64,000 bases of DNA. Source: Heloderma charlesbogerti (lineage: Eukaryota > Chordata > Lepidosauria > Squamata > Helodermatidae). The translations under genes and the position numbers were made by a program. The stretch covers positions 1,116,001-1,180,000 of the forward strand of contig JANEZZ010002061.1 of the NCBI GenBank assembly GCA_026122225.1, given 5' to 3'. The notes beneath the pieces were generated by a model, which made no database searches, was not told the DNA's origin, and saw only the letters and a program-made list of their open reading frames with translations. This document shows positions 10,165 through 21,374 of this stretch, piece after piece (the stretch's first letter is position 1; every line of letters starts with the position of its first letter).

Positions 10165-12692
10165 GGAAACCACCAAATTGGAGAAGACGAGGATGAAACT
10201 TTTGAAAAGCAAATAGCCAATGTTTCAAGGTAGCATGATGGAGTAATAATGGGGGACTTCAATTTCCCTGATATTTGTTGGGAGACAAATTCTGCAAAAC
10301 ACAGCCCCTCCAGGAAATTTGACTTGTGTTCACCACACCTGACTTGTGTGGTGGATAACTTCCTCCTACAGAAAGTAAAGGAAGGAACTAGAGGATTGGC
10401 TATCCTTGTCTTGATCCTAACTAACAGAGATGACTTAGTGGATAAAGTAGCAGTTACAGGAACTCTGGGAGAAAGGGACCATGTTATACTCGAGTTCTGG
10501 GTTCTAAGGGAAGCAAAAGCCGAGTGCAGTCAAACATGTACCCTGGATTTTAGGAAAGCTGATTTTAATAAACTCAGAACAATGATTAGTAAGGTCCCAT
10601 GGCAACGAGAAAAGGAGTCCAAGATGGGTGGGAGCTTTTAAAAAAGGAAACTCTCAAGGCACAATTACAAACAATTCCAACAAGAAGAAAAGGCGGAGGA
10701 CAACAGAAGAAGCCAATGTGGCTTCACAAAAAGCTTAGATATGACCTGAAAACAAAAAAGGACACATATAGGAAGTGGAAAGATGGCCAAGCAACAAAGG
10801 AAGAGTACAGGCAGGTAGCACAGAATTGCAGGGATGGCATTGGGAAGGCTAAGGCTGAGAACGAGCTGAGGTTAGTGAGGGATGCTAAAAGCAACAAAAA
10901 GGCTTTCTTCAGCTACGTGCATAGTAAGGGATAGAGGAAAGAAATGGTGGTTTAGCCATTAAATAAGGCTGGCAAAATGATAACAGAGGACAAAGAAAAG
11001 GCAGAGGTGCTCAATTCCTACTTTGGCTCAGTCTTCTCCAAAAGAGGGCCTATAACCCCCCCAGCAAAGGCGAAGTACAGGCTGAAGGGGCAGGATTGCA
11101 GCTTGAGATTGATGGGCATATGGTCAAGGAACACCTAATTACTTTGAATGAGTTCAAATCTCCAGGGCCAGATGAACTGCATCCTAGAGTAATAAAGGAA
11201 CTGGCAGAAGAACTCTCAGAACCACTGTCTATTCTGTTTGAGAAATCATGGAGGACGGGTGAAGTGCCAGATGATTGGAGGAGGGCTAATGTTGTCCCTG
11301 TCTTCAAAAAGGGTAAAAAGGAGGAACCTGGGAACTACAGACCAGTCAGTCTGATATCAATCCCTGGGGAAATTCTGGAGCAGATGATAAAGCAATCCAT
11401 CTGTAAGCACCTTGAAAACAATGCAGTGATTACTTGAAGCCAACATGGATTTGTCAAGAACAAATCCTGCTAGACAAATCTGATCTCATTTTTTGATCAA
11501 GTAACCTCCCTTGTGGATTGTGGGAAAGCTGTAGACATAATATACCTCGACTTCAGCCAAGCTTTCGACAAAGCGCCCCATGATATCCTGATGAGCAAAC
11601 TAGCTCAAAGTGGGCTAGATGAAACAACAATCCGGTGGATCCACAGTTGGCTACAGAATCGGACTCAAAGAGTGCTTATCCATGGGATCTTCTCAAACTG
11701 GGGAGAGGTAACAAGCGGGGTACCGCAGGGCCCAGTCCTGGGCCCAGTGCTCTTCAACATTTTTATTAATGACTTCAAGGAGCAGAAGCAGGGAATACTG
11801 ATCAAATTTGCAGATGACACAAAATTGGGCAGGATAGCTAATACTTTGGAAGACAGAAACAAAATTCAAAGTGATCTGGATAGACTGTAGCGCTGGGCAG
11901 AAAACAACAGAATGAAAGTTAATAGGGATAAATGCCAAGTTCTGCATCTAGGAAAAACAAACCAAATGCACAGTTACAAGATGGGGCATACATGGCTCAA
12001 CAACACTACAAGCAAGAAGGATCTTGGAACTGTTGTTGATCACAAGCTGAATATGAGCCAACAATGTGATGTGGCTGCAAAAAAAGCCAATGCTATTTTG
12101 GGCTGCATTAATAGAAGCATAGCTTCCGAATCCCGGGAAGTACTAGTTCCCCTCTACTCAGCACTGGTTAGGCCTCATCTGGAGTACTGTGTCCAGTTCT
12201 GGACACCACATTTTAAGAAGGATGCAGACAAACTGGAGAGGGTTCAGAGGAGGGCAACAAAGACGATCAGGGGACTGGAAACAAAGCCCTATGAGGAGAG
12301 ACTGAAAGAACTGGGCATGTTTAGCCTGGAGAAGAGAAGACTGAGGGGGAATAGGATAGCGCTCTTCAAGTACTTGAAAGGTTGTCACAGAGAAGAAGGC
12401 CAGGATCTCTTCTCGATCATCCCAGGGTGCAGGACACGGAAGAATGGGCTCAAGTTACAGGAAGCCAGATTCCGGCTGAACATCAGGAAAAACGTCCTGG
12501 CTGTTAGAGCAATACGACAATGGAACCCATTACCTAAGGAGGTGGTGGGCTCTCCCACACTGGAGGCAATCAAGATGAGGCTGGACAGCCATCTGTCAGG
12601 GATGCTCTGACCTGGATTCCTGCATTGAGCAGGGGGTTGGACTCAATGGCCTTGTAGGCCCCTTTCAACCCTAGTATTCTATGATTCTATGA
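10165..12692 (+). mobile_element. CR1 LINE, 5'-truncated, degraded ORF2
   Basis: Begins inside the endonuclease domain (GDFNFPDICWETNS at about 10252-10293), continues through the linker (KAFFSYVHSKG, to 10931) and the RT. RT motifs are NYRPVSLIS (about 11333), DFSQAFDKAPH (about 11549), SGVPQGPVLGP (about 11715) and FADDTKLG (about 11808). The C-terminus at 11912-12607 ends SHLSGML. It is broken by stops at 10932, 11435 and 11888 and by frame changes between about 10600 and 11100. The 3' UTR (GCAGGGGGTTGGACTC) and the ATTCTATGATTCTATGAT end are intact. CR1 is a non-LTR retrotransposon that usually inserts 5'-truncated copies. This is the longest CR1 in the window and cannot be active. Confidence 0.95.
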
Positions 12693-13489
12693 TCGGGTGA
12701 AATGGAGTGGGGGCAGGGGGAAGGTGTGTGGCCATCTGGGGAATCCCAGAAGGGCTGGATTGATCCCTGGGCCTGAGATTACCCACCCCTGAACTAGACA
12801 ATTGCCTATAATTCTGTGAGGTAGGATGTAGGATTTATCAAGAAAATCTGCAAATGCAAATTCATGCATTAGCCACAATGTGCCATAACTGTGCGAGAGA
12901 TAAAACAGGTGACTGCCTTAGGCAAAGCCCTGTCACACATTACATTTCTGAAGTACACATCTAAAATTTTTTCAACTTTTTCACCTATAATCATATGGTA
13001 TGCAGGTGAAATGAGTATATATAGAGAGAGCTGCATAAACCAGGGGGCTGGGATTAGCAACCAAAAAACAAAAACGTGTTTCACAGGGCATAATAATATT
13101 GGTCTATCCTGTTGTAAGGATTATTTGAAATCTAAAATTTAGATAATGTATGTGAGGCTCCCTGAACACCCATGTACTCCAAAAGGCTGTTATTGCAGGC
13201 CAGAACAAAAATGTATCGAAGAACCTAGAAGACTGGTTAGAAAGAAGTTTTGTAAAATTCACAGTGGCATGTATCAAAACTGTAACATGAACGCAACTGA
13301 TAAAGATGCATACTTCAGGTGCTGGAGCTGTTCTCCTTGATGGAAATATCCCTTCATTAGTTGGAAACTTTGTTTTGTTGCTATAGCTACTTCCATTACA
13401 AGTGGCCTTGACGAAGGCAAGAGGTATTTGTTATATATAAAACAAAACTGTGTGAAGTCAAGCTGCAGAGAGTTAAAACTTAAAAACAT
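12693..13489. other. Intronic DNA with a small cysteine-rich frame
   Basis: No repeat that I can name. 13146-13340 (+) is an open frame of 64 codons with eight cysteines, no signal peptide and no splice support. It is treated as probably noncoding and discussed in findings. Confidence 0.35.
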
Positions 13490-13680
13490 AAGAACTGTGC
13501 TGGATCAGATCAAAGGACTATCTGCTCCAGCATTCTGTTCCCATAGTGCCCAGCCAGATGCCTATGGGAAGCCCACAAGCAGGACATGAGTGCAACAGCA
13601 CCCTCCTGCTCATGTTCCCCAGTAACTGGCATTCAGAGGTAATACTGCCTGAATCTGGAGGTGATATAAAACCATCATAT
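13490..13680 (-). mobile_element. CR1-like LINE 3' UTR fragment (second subfamily)
   Basis: AACTGTGCTGGATCAGATCAA, CCCACAAGCAGGACATGAG and CAGAGGTAATACTGCCTGA match the 3' end of the element at 37470-38165, reversed. Confidence 0.8.
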
Positions 13681-13683
13681 ATA

Positions 13684-14045
13684 CGTCCGCATCAGTTTGC
13701 ATTTTTTTTAATAGTCCACATGAACATTCATATGCATTTTTGTGAACTAAAATTTAGAGACATTGTTTGCATGCAATTTTTCCTAATATACAAGTGTTTT
13801 GCAAACACAGTTTCCCCTAGTATATGCCTTTTAATGCAATTTCCCCTAATGTATGCATCGTTGTACACAATTTTGCACAATGTATACATCTTTGTAAACA
13901 TTTTGTTTAATTGGAGAACATCGCAAAAATCAGAGAACTGCAAAAACAGAAGGATAACTGCATTCTAGTTTGCATATTAATTCAGAAAGTGTAAATTAGG
14001 TCGGTTTGTATAAAAATATGAGCCAAATGAATTTTGCCCCCATCA
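13684..14045. mobile_element. MITE family B with a 25-bp internal repeat
   Basis: About 25-bp periodic units resembling CCTAATGTATGCATCTTTGTACACAATTT run from 13690 to 13900. The same structure is seen at 27092-27505, 38205-38585 and 59203-59598, where the ends TAGGGATG/CATCCCTA and 8-bp duplications are visible. Confidence 0.6.
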
Positions 14046-14118
14046 TAGAATCCTGATATTGTACCTAGAATATGCCTGGCATAAACCACAAGTTATAACT
14101 TTTGAATATCTCCTTATT

Positions 14119-14142
14119 TTCTCTCTCTCTCTCTCTCTCTCT
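14119..14142 (+). repeat. (CT)n microsatellite
   Basis: Uninterrupted CT dinucleotides. Confidence 0.95.
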
Positions 14143-14464
14143 GCAATCTTGATCCTACTGAAGGAAGAGCCGTTGAAAGGAATCTGCTTTGTAAACCATG
14201 ATAAAGAAATGCAGGTGTTAACAGCTGAGTCTGGATAAAGTGTTTCTGTTGGGATGGTGCCAGGGACTAGCAAGTTATTTAATTCACTACTGTAACGAAG
14301 CTGTTGACATCAGTGCTATATATCTAGACTTTACAATGACAAAAGCCTATAGAAGGTTGAAAGGCTATTTTTTATGTTGACATCACTTCACTACTACTAC
14401 CATTTTCAAAAGATCTGTGGAAGGATAAATGGAATGTATTGCTCTTTGCATAGCACACTTAAGA

Positions 14465-14680
14465 GAGCTGGCATGGTATAGTCAGGAGAGTGTGGTTCAA
14501 ATTGTTGCTGGGTCATGAAGCTTACTGGGTGATCTTGGGCCAGTCACTCTCCCTCAACCTCTCTACCTTACAGGGTTGTAGTGAGGACTTAAGTCCACAG
14601 GAAACATATAAACATATTAATTGTTGTGAACCGTCCAGCTGTTGGGCAGTATAGAAATTTAATAAATAAATACATCTCAG
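14465..14680 (+). mobile_element. tRNA-derived SINE with L2-type tail
   Basis: GCATGGTATAGTCAGGAGAGTG and GGTTCAAATTGT (degraded A and B boxes), then CTGGGTGATCTTGGGCCAG and ACAGGGTTGTAGTGAGGA. It ends GGGCAGTATAGAAATTTAATAAATAAAT, the 3' end shared with L2-like LINEs. Confidence 0.7.
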
Positions 14681-14696
14681 AAATACATAAACAGTT

Positions 14697-14921
14697 TGTT
14701 GTTGTTTATTCATTCACTCGCTTCCGACTCTTCGTGACTTCATGGACCAGCCCACGCCAGAGCTTCCTGTCAGCAGTCGCCACCCCCAGCTCCCCCAAGG
14801 TCGAATCCGTCGCCTCCAGAACATCATCCATCCATCTTGCCCTTTGTCAGCCCCTCTTCCTTTTGCCTTCCACTTTCCCTAGCATCAGCATCTTCTCCAG
14901 GGTATCCTGTCTTGTGCCGTA
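14697..14921 (-). mobile_element. Divergent RTE LINE 3' fragment
   Basis: Minus strand starts from a GAATAAACAACAAC tail. It codes GLVHEVTKSRKRVNE-like and MLMLGKVEGKRKRG-like residues, equivalent to the BovB C-terminus (HGVTKSRTRLND and LGKTEGKKRRG) but clearly divergent. Probably a second RTE lineage. Confidence 0.7.
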
Positions 14922-15472
14922 ACAAAAATGTCATCCCACTCATTCATAGACCCATTTGCAGGCCACAAAGGGGGTGGGGGTGGGGATTGTCTGCAAATTT
15001 TGGAGGGGATAGAAGAAAAATAATGACATTTTCAAAGGGGCAGAGTGCTTTCCAGAAAAGTTGCAACAACTTTTCCCTTCTTCTTTTTTCCTTTTTAAAA
15101 ACTTTTTTTGCTACAACGGTGGCACCCCTAGAAACAGCCCAGTGGCCCAGTCCTCCATATAATGCCTCCCTGAAGAGCACTACAGTGTGATGTAGTGTTA
15201 TTCTGGGTGACTGTTGGGGAAAAACCATGGGGTGGGGGAACCACTCCTGTTATCTTTGAGATGCCAGATTAAGATGTTGTTGGTGGTGTTTTTTTATTCT
15301 CCAAGGCTTTTAATAGTTCTGCTGTTTAATTTAATTGATGTTTTCCTAGATCTTTTAATCTGCTCTGCTGACTCTGGCTGCTGCTTTATCAATTTTATGT
15401 GTGCAGTTTTTACTGTTTTAATTGGATGGTTTCTACTGTAGCCTGCTTTGGATGTTTTAATAGAGCAGCACA
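14922..15472. other. Intronic DNA, partly LINE-tail-like
   Basis: Nothing firm. 15280-15460 resembles the T-rich 3' UTR of L2-like LINEs, but the match is weak. Confidence 0.35.
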
Positions 15473-15585
15473 GAATCATTCAGTTGGAAGGGACCTTGGA
15501 GGTCATATGGTCCAATCCCCTGGTCAATGTGGGATCTGAAATTCAAGACACAACCTCTGTTTAAATACCCGCAGTGTAGTGGAAC

Positions 15586-15773
15586 CAGTGGAAGCTGGTA
15601 TCCCTGATGTCAGTGGGGCAGTGAATCTGCTCCGGGTTTCAGTCAGAACCAATCAGAACTTTAAAGGAGCTATCCAAGGTGCTTCCACATCTTGGATAGA
15701 TCCTTTAGAGTTCTGACTGAAACCCGGAGCAGATTCACTGCCCCATTGACACTGGAGCCACCAGCCTCCATTG
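15586..15773. mobile_element. Palindromic hAT-type MITE, family C
   Basis: CAGTGGAAGCTGG...CCAGCCTCCATTG ends. The inner arms TGAATCTGCTCCGGGTTTCA and its inverted copy near 15718-15740 form a long hairpin. A second copy at 22904-23066 has an 8-bp duplication. Confidence 0.85.
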
Positions 15774-16281
15774 AGGAGACCCCACCACCTTCCTATGCAG
15801 TCTATTTCACTATCAGGCAGGTCTAACTGTTAGGATGTTTCAGTAATGTTTCGCTGAAATCTGCTCCCCTTCAATTTCCACCCATTAGTTGTAGTGCTGC
15901 CTCCTGCAGCAACAGAGAACAACTCTGCTCCCTCTTCTGCATGACACCTTTCTGATATTTGAAGACCACTATCATGTTTCCCCTTCATCTTCTCCTCTCC
16001 AGGCTAAACATATCCAGCTCTTTCAAATTTTCCTCATAGGACTTGGTTGGCAGACCATCCTGGTCACTCTTTTCTGGACACGGTCCAGTTTATCAATGCC
16101 CTTCTTAATATATGATGCCCAGAACTGAACATAGCACTCCAAATGCAGAATGGAGCCGAAAGATTACTTCCTGTGATCTGGACATTATGCTTTTGGTAAT
16201 GCAGCCAAAGATCACATTAGCTTTTTTAGCAGCTGCATCACATTGCTGGCTCATATTCAGTTTGTTTATCCACTATGACAT

Positions 16282-16819
16282 TGTCTCGGTGGAAACTGAG
16301 CCCATAGAACCCCAGAGCAGTTCTGATTCTGAGGAGGAACAGCAATCCGTGGGAGAGGAGCTCGCTCATCTCTCACAGGCACAGCAGCTGGCAGAGATTC
16401 CTCCTGCCAGCATTCCTGGGATAGATAGTGACCCTGGCAGTGAGAGAGTGGGGGATGGGGCCTTGCTGGACGCTCGACGCCAACGCAGGGAGCGACGACA
16501 GATGGAGGGCGCGGAAAGGAGGCGTAGCGCCTGCTTGGCGCGCAAACAACAGTTGAATCCCGTGGACCCAAGGGAAAGAGGGAGGATCTCTCCCTAGCCC
16601 ATAAGTTCAGGGTCTGCAGGTGATTCTCCTTCAAACGGGGACCAACTGCCTACCTGGAGCATAGGCTACTCTGCTGTTCATTGCTTAGTCACTGGTGATT
16701 AGCATCTGAAAGAGTCATTAAGTTATAAAAGGATTAAAGCCTTGAAAAGAATTCTTTTGTCTGTGTCTTGAGTTGGCTATTGGAGTAGACTGAAAGAGGC
16801 CGCTAGGGCGCTCCTGACA
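16282..16819 (+). mobile_element. Solo LTR inside an old CR1
   Basis: 538 bp starting TGTCTCGG and ending CTCCTGACA (inverted TGTC/GACA). It is flanked by GACAT at 16277-16281 and 16820-16824, a perfect 5-bp duplication. TTATAAAAGG (16723) and ATTAAA (16733) lie in the 3' third. A frame from within the LTR to 16597 codes an acidic stretch (SSSDSEEEQQ) followed by an Arg/Glu-rich one; its start at 16112 lies in CR1 sequence, so it is not a normal gene. The 5-bp duplication fits Ty3/Gypsy or ERV elements; the class is not determined. Confidence 0.85.
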
Positions 16820-16850
16820 GACATCTAGACACCTATACATTTAAAAATAA

Positions 16851-17390
16851 AATAAAAGGAGTAAGCTTAATGCAAATGTCAGCATTCACTGGTGTACATC
16901 TGAAACATGTGGAAATATACTAGTAAAAATTTGGTGAATGCCAATGTTCATGCATGAATGCTGGCAATCTCAACTGACTCTTGTGAATGTGTGTGTGTAT
17001 TCACACACACGTTCTGTGTTACTGATCAGCAATGCAAAAGCATGTATCCAATGTTTTTTAAAAAGAATATCAAAACTACCCAAGCTATTTTATTCAGAAA
17101 TTAAATCTGAATAAATTAAGTCTGTGGAAAGGAAGCTGGGTATGTGGTTAAGTAGAAGGGGGAAATGTGCAATTCTGTAATATTTGAGAAGCAGCAGGTG
17201 CTTGTGTAATTAAAGGCAGGGCTGTAATACAAACTCACATGGGAGAAGGGTTCAGGTTGCTCAGGCACAATCCAGTTCACGAACATCACAGTCTATAAAA
17301 GGGTCAAAAGGTACCGATGGCCAATAGGACTCTCCTGTAGAAATTATATTCTGCTTCTGGGTTAATCTGAGGCTGTGAGCAACACCCAAT
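16851..17390. other. Intronic DNA, nothing recognised
   Basis: Contains a short (TG)n/(CA)n self-complementary patch at 16985-17010. No gene. Confidence 0.4.
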
Positions 17391-17393
17391 TAA

Positions 17394-17526
17394 GGGTGTG
17401 ATCCTATGTATATTTAGACAGAAAAAAGTCCTACAACTCTCAGCATGCCCCGGCCAGCATTGGTGGCTGGGGCATGCTGGGAACTGTAGGACCTTTTCCT
17501 GTCTAAACATGCATAGGATTGCACCC
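17394..17526. mobile_element. Palindromic MITE, Harbinger-like, family D
   Basis: GGGTGTGATCCTATGTATATT...ATGCATAGGATTGCACCC, near-perfect inverted halves centred on the CAGCATTGGTGGCTGG region. Flanked by TAA at 17391-17393 and 17527-17529, the 3-bp TWA duplication typical of PIF/Harbinger. A partial relative lies at 56289-56366. Confidence 0.8.
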
Positions 17527-17597
17527 TAAATCTTGTCTTCCTTGTCAGCTTGCCCAGGCCAAGTCTAGTTCTCAGTTCACACAATCATTTTTGATCT

Positions 17598-18416
17598 GGG
17601 CCGCATCTGTATGGCACCGTTTTGACACCCCGCCCCATCGCAACTGTGCAGCAATGCGGCTTCAAGTCCGCATGCCCTGTGATACACTCGCAATGTACTG
17701 CACACTTCTCTTACAGACTCGCCGTGCCCTCTTTTTTTTGCCCTTTTACTGAAATGCACAGCTGTGCAGTCCCGTGAGTGTGGGGGTGCAACACTTCAGT
17801 GGCTGTTTTGTATTTGAGGGGCTCTGTTTTGTCTTTCTGACCCTGTGTTAGGTAAAAATTGGGTGTTTTGTGCTCCTTCATTTCCGCATCATCAGTTTGT
17901 CAGTTTCCCAGCCCGAGACTTTGGCGATGGTTCACACTCACAAGTGTGAGCGCTACGTGCCTAGCCATTGCTCCGAAATGGTGGCCGGAATGATGTCGTT
18001 CCTTCCCCAAGACCCCCCGCCCCCAGCCCTTTGATACTGAGTCCACAACTGTTGCGAAGATACAAAGCTGCAAAACTGTGATTAAATAGATGAAAACACC
18101 CCTCTGTGCCTCCGTAACTGCGCAGCTGCAAAGGGATGGGGGGAGTAAAGGGGCGTCACAGAGTGACGCAGGCACTATGCATGCCTACAACATGCCCACT
18201 GTAAAATGCGAAGTCAGTTCGGGGAAGGAAAAGGCGGCCTGCAACCACAGGGGAACCTGCAGCAAACCCAAATAATCGCAGTGAAACGACTCCTTGGAAC
18301 TCTGCATTTTCCAGGCGAAAACCACGGATGGCTGCAAAGACACGATTGGGTTGTCTATCATGAGGGACCTCGACTCGCACCCGCCCTGGAGTAAAAGCCC
18401 GGTGTAGATGGGGCCC
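17598..18416. mobile_element. CpG-rich nonautonomous DNA element
   Basis: Left end GGGCCGCATCTGTATGG and right end (reverse complement) GGGCCCCATCTACACCG form an imperfect terminal inverted repeat. The interior has many CpG sites, unlike the AT-rich flanks. No transposase frame. The superfamily is not assigned because no duplication is clear. Confidence 0.55.
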
Positions 18417-18430
18417 TGGGTAAGTCCCCA

Positions 18431-19145
18431 TGAAGAAGCATTTACCCCCTCTTGATGTTCACAATTGCAGCACAGTCTTGTAAAAGTGATCTATGCATGG
18501 CAAGGTCACAAGTTACCATGTTATTGAAATAACTAGAAAATTATCCTCCCATTGAAAAGATTATTTAGCTTTCCTCTGGAAGCAACATCCAGCCATTTTG
18601 TGACACTTTATTTTATTTTGTTCCTTGAATGCTGTGTCCTCACTCTCCCATACTGGAGTGCATATCATCCCCGATGTTTCTTTTTAAAAAAGAGGTAACA
18701 CCAGTACTACTATTCTTCTCCCACCTCCCCACTCACCAAGGTTTAGTTATGGCTCACTTAAGTCTCATTGATTTCAATAAGTCTACACTAAGTATGACTA
18801 AGCCTGGATCCAATCCATTGAAAAAACGTTTAAAGACTTCATTCACTTCAAGTAATCCTGCTCACAACACAAGACCAGATTACAAAGACAGAGCACAGAA
18901 ATTAGCATAATTCTTTCAAAATACAACTCTGATTCGTTATTATCATGAAATATTGGGTTCATGAATGAACAATTCTATCGTTTGACATGCACATCCATTT
19001 TTATTTATTTTTATTTATTTCATTTCTATACCGCCCAATAGCCGAAGCTCTCTGTGCAACACTTACACCGCATGCCATTGTGAACCAGGTGTAGCCCCTT
19101 TTCTCAACCCAGCATCAATCATCCCTCTTAAGTCATCAGCCTTCC
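18431..19145 (-). other. Intronic DNA with an L2-type tail at 18998-19066
   Basis: ATTTCTATACCGCCCAATAGCCGAAGCTCTCTGTGC is the minus-strand 3' end of L2-like LINEs. The rest is unassigned. Confidence 0.55.
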
Positions 19146-19272
19146 CTGACGTGGCACACTCCAAATATGTTGGACTACAGCTCCCATCATCCCTGACTAT
19201 TGGCTATGTTGGCCAGGGCTGATGAGAGTTGTAGTACAAAACATCTCAAGGGCACCATGTTGGGGAAGGCTG
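19146..19272. mobile_element. Palindromic hAT-type MITE, family A
   Basis: TTGGACTACAGCTCCCATCATC and the inverted GATGAGAGTTGTAGTACAA, ending CATGTTGGGGAAGGCTG. Confidence 0.8.
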
Positions 19273-20310
19273 CATTAAAACTGTCTTGTTTGTTCATTGA
19301 TTGTAAGCTGCTCCGGGAGACTTTTTCAGCTGAGGAGCGGGATAAAAATACAATAAACAAACAAACAAACCATATTTCCTGTTGGACTTCTCATTAAACA
19401 ACAACCAAAAAAGTCAGAGGTATGCCAGTATTTCCACAACTTCAGTGTAATGCAGTAAACTGTAGATATTGAGCAGAAATTTTATTTAAACTATGGGTAC
19501 AATCCCCAACTATTTAAAAAGCATGACACAAAAATCAAAATCTGTACAATACAATGTAACATGTAACAAATTCTCATAGAGCCCAGCACAGGCTACATAG
19601 GAATGAAAAAAGTTAATATGTAGTCCATAAAATAAAAATGATGGATTAGTAGTTCACATCACTCTTTGCTGGATGCTCGTGAAACTGGTGAACAGAAGAA
19701 AATACTCGTTGATCCCAAAACAAAGCCAAACCTGTTTCGGCCTATGTGGCCTTCCTCAGTGGCAGACTGAATCGAGATGCCGCTTACAATTCTTAATATG
19801 CAGACCAGCTATCCAATTTTTTGGTGTAACAATATCAACAGTGCTCACTGCATGTTCTACATTCAGTGTATCCATGTCTGTTCTCATTAAACTGGCAGCT
19901 CACAGACACTACCCAGATGTGCCTAGTCCAGACCATGGAAAGTTTTGAAATATATTTGCAGACATATTTAAATTCTAATCCATAATCTCCACATCAAAAC
20001 TACTTATTTTGTAGTGGTAAATCATTCCATAGTCATTTCAAGATATAGTTTGCCTTCAGGGCAGCTTAAGAAATATACAATTTAATTAGGTTTACAGCAA
20101 AGGTAGGGCTCAGTTTCAATAATTATGCATTTTTTTTGTAGCATAAATGTAGCCTGAGAACTCTAGCCCCTCTTTCTGGCACTTTCTGCACTGGTTTCTG
20201 GACACTGCACATTTTAACTCGCTGTTATTCCCGAAACCAACCAACGTCTCTTTCTTCACATTAGGCCCTGAATTGTGTTTCCCCTGACACCACTTTCAGG
20301 GGCTAAGACA
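19273..20310. other. Intronic DNA, nothing recognised
   Basis: No exon or nameable repeat, apart from a short (ACAA)n at about 19350-19368. Confidence 0.4.
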
Positions 20311-20450
20311 GGAGTGGGGAACTTGTGGCCTTCCAGATGTTGTTAGACTATGACTCTCATCATCCCTGATCCTTGGCCATGCTGGATGAGGCTGATGGGA
20401 GCTGTAGTCTAACAACATCTGCAGGACCATAGGTTCCTCATTCCTGTCCT
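20311..20450. mobile_element. Palindromic hAT-type MITE, family A
   Basis: CAGGAGTGGGGAACTTGTGG...TAGGTTCCTCATTCCTG, with inner arms GTTGTTAGACTATGACTC and an inverted GAGCTGTAGTCTAACAAC. It ends about 70 bp from a TTC7A exon. Confidence 0.8.
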
Positions 20451-20517
20451 AGATGTCCCAGTGTTTGAATCTTCTTACTACTCTGAGACATGTGATTTAA
20501 AGTTCAATGTTGCTTAC

Positions 20518-20678
20518 CTAAAGCAGTCTGGATACTCTGCAAGGGCCATGTTGATGACATCCAAAGCATGCTGATAGTGCTTTTGGGCTGAAAAAAGGAG
20601 AGCCAGCAAATGAAGGGAATTCATATCATCCTTACACAGTTTCAGTGCTTCTTGCAGGCGTTCTATTGCATCACAAAC
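20518..20678 (-). CDS. TTC7A: TTC7A internal exon (TPR region), 161 bp
   Basis: Minus strand: acceptor TTTTCCAG ends at 20679 and the donor GTAAGC follows 20518. The exon starts in phase 0 and carries two extra bases into the next exon. It codes 53 residues including [35 protein letters not shown] and [10 protein letters not shown], which fit tetratricopeptide helices of TTC7 proteins. The [16 protein letters not shown] stretch is closer to what I know of TTC7A than TTC7B. TTC7A binds EFR3 and FAM126 and holds PI4KA at the plasma membrane for PI4P synthesis. The next downstream exon (expected NLMFTKVKLE-like) was not found in 1-20517, so that intron is at least 20.5 kb. This is the last TTC7A exon seen in the window. 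Confidence 0.9.
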
Positions 20679-20930
20679 CTGGAAAATAAAAATGATTTAT
20701 CTTGCTTGTCTGACTCAGTTGTGTACAAAATTCATTTATTTTGGCCCTTGAGTATAACAAAACAAGACAAAAACAAAGCAGAAAAGCCCCCAAGCTAAAA
20801 TATCAGTAAAGGCAGAAACAATAAAACCCAGCAGCAAGAAATAAAAGCAACCCAATTGTAAAGCAAGAGCATAAAAGACATCCTACAGATGAATATTCAT
20901 CAACATCCTATAAAAGAATACAGCTCTATT

Positions 20931-21178
20931 TATTTATTTATTTACTTATTTATTACATTTATATCCCGCCATTTTTCCTCTTTAAGAAACCCAAGGCGGT
21001 GTACATAATCCTCCTCCTCTCCATTTTATCCTCACAACAACAACCCTGTGAGGTAGGTTGGGCTGAGAGGCTGTGACTGGCCCAAAGTCACCCCCTGAGC
21101 TTCCATGGCCAAGTGGGGACTAGAACCCGGATCTCCCGACTCCCGGTCCAACACTCTAGCCACTACACCACACTGGTT
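20931..21178 (-). mobile_element. tRNA-derived SINE with L2-type tail
   Basis: Minus strand: CCAGTGTGGTGTAGTGGCTAG (A box), GATCCGGGTTCTAGTCC (B box), then CAGGGTTGTTGTTGTGAGG. It ends GGCGGGATATAAATGTAATAAATAAG plus (TAAA)n. Well preserved, about 250 bp. Confidence 0.85.
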
Positions 21179-21374
21179 CTATTTAAATAACATTCAGTAA
21201 CAGGTGTCTGGATTACAGTCTACTACAGATGAAGCAACAGCATCTTGTTGCTGCAAAAATGGCCAGAACTGAAGTGATGTCTTTGTTTTTACTAGCTAGT
21301 AAAGACATTCTATTTCATTTGAGGTCCCTTCCAACTCCTCTGAGTATCAATTCTATTATTCTTTTTCATTACAG

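Larger units (their letters stand above)
15473..16850 (-). mobile_element. Older CR1 LINE fragment, interrupted twice
   Basis: Minus-strand CR1 3' end (GAATCATTCAGTTGGAAGG) and ORF2 C-terminus, more diverged than the copies at 33.6, 41.3 and 50.5 kb. It is split by a MITE (15586-15773) and by a solo LTR (16282-16819). CR1-like sequence resumes after 16820. Confidence 0.85.

Noticed and set aside
16112..16597. A 161-codon frame as a host gene
   Set aside because: It starts in CR1 sequence and ends in a solo LTR.
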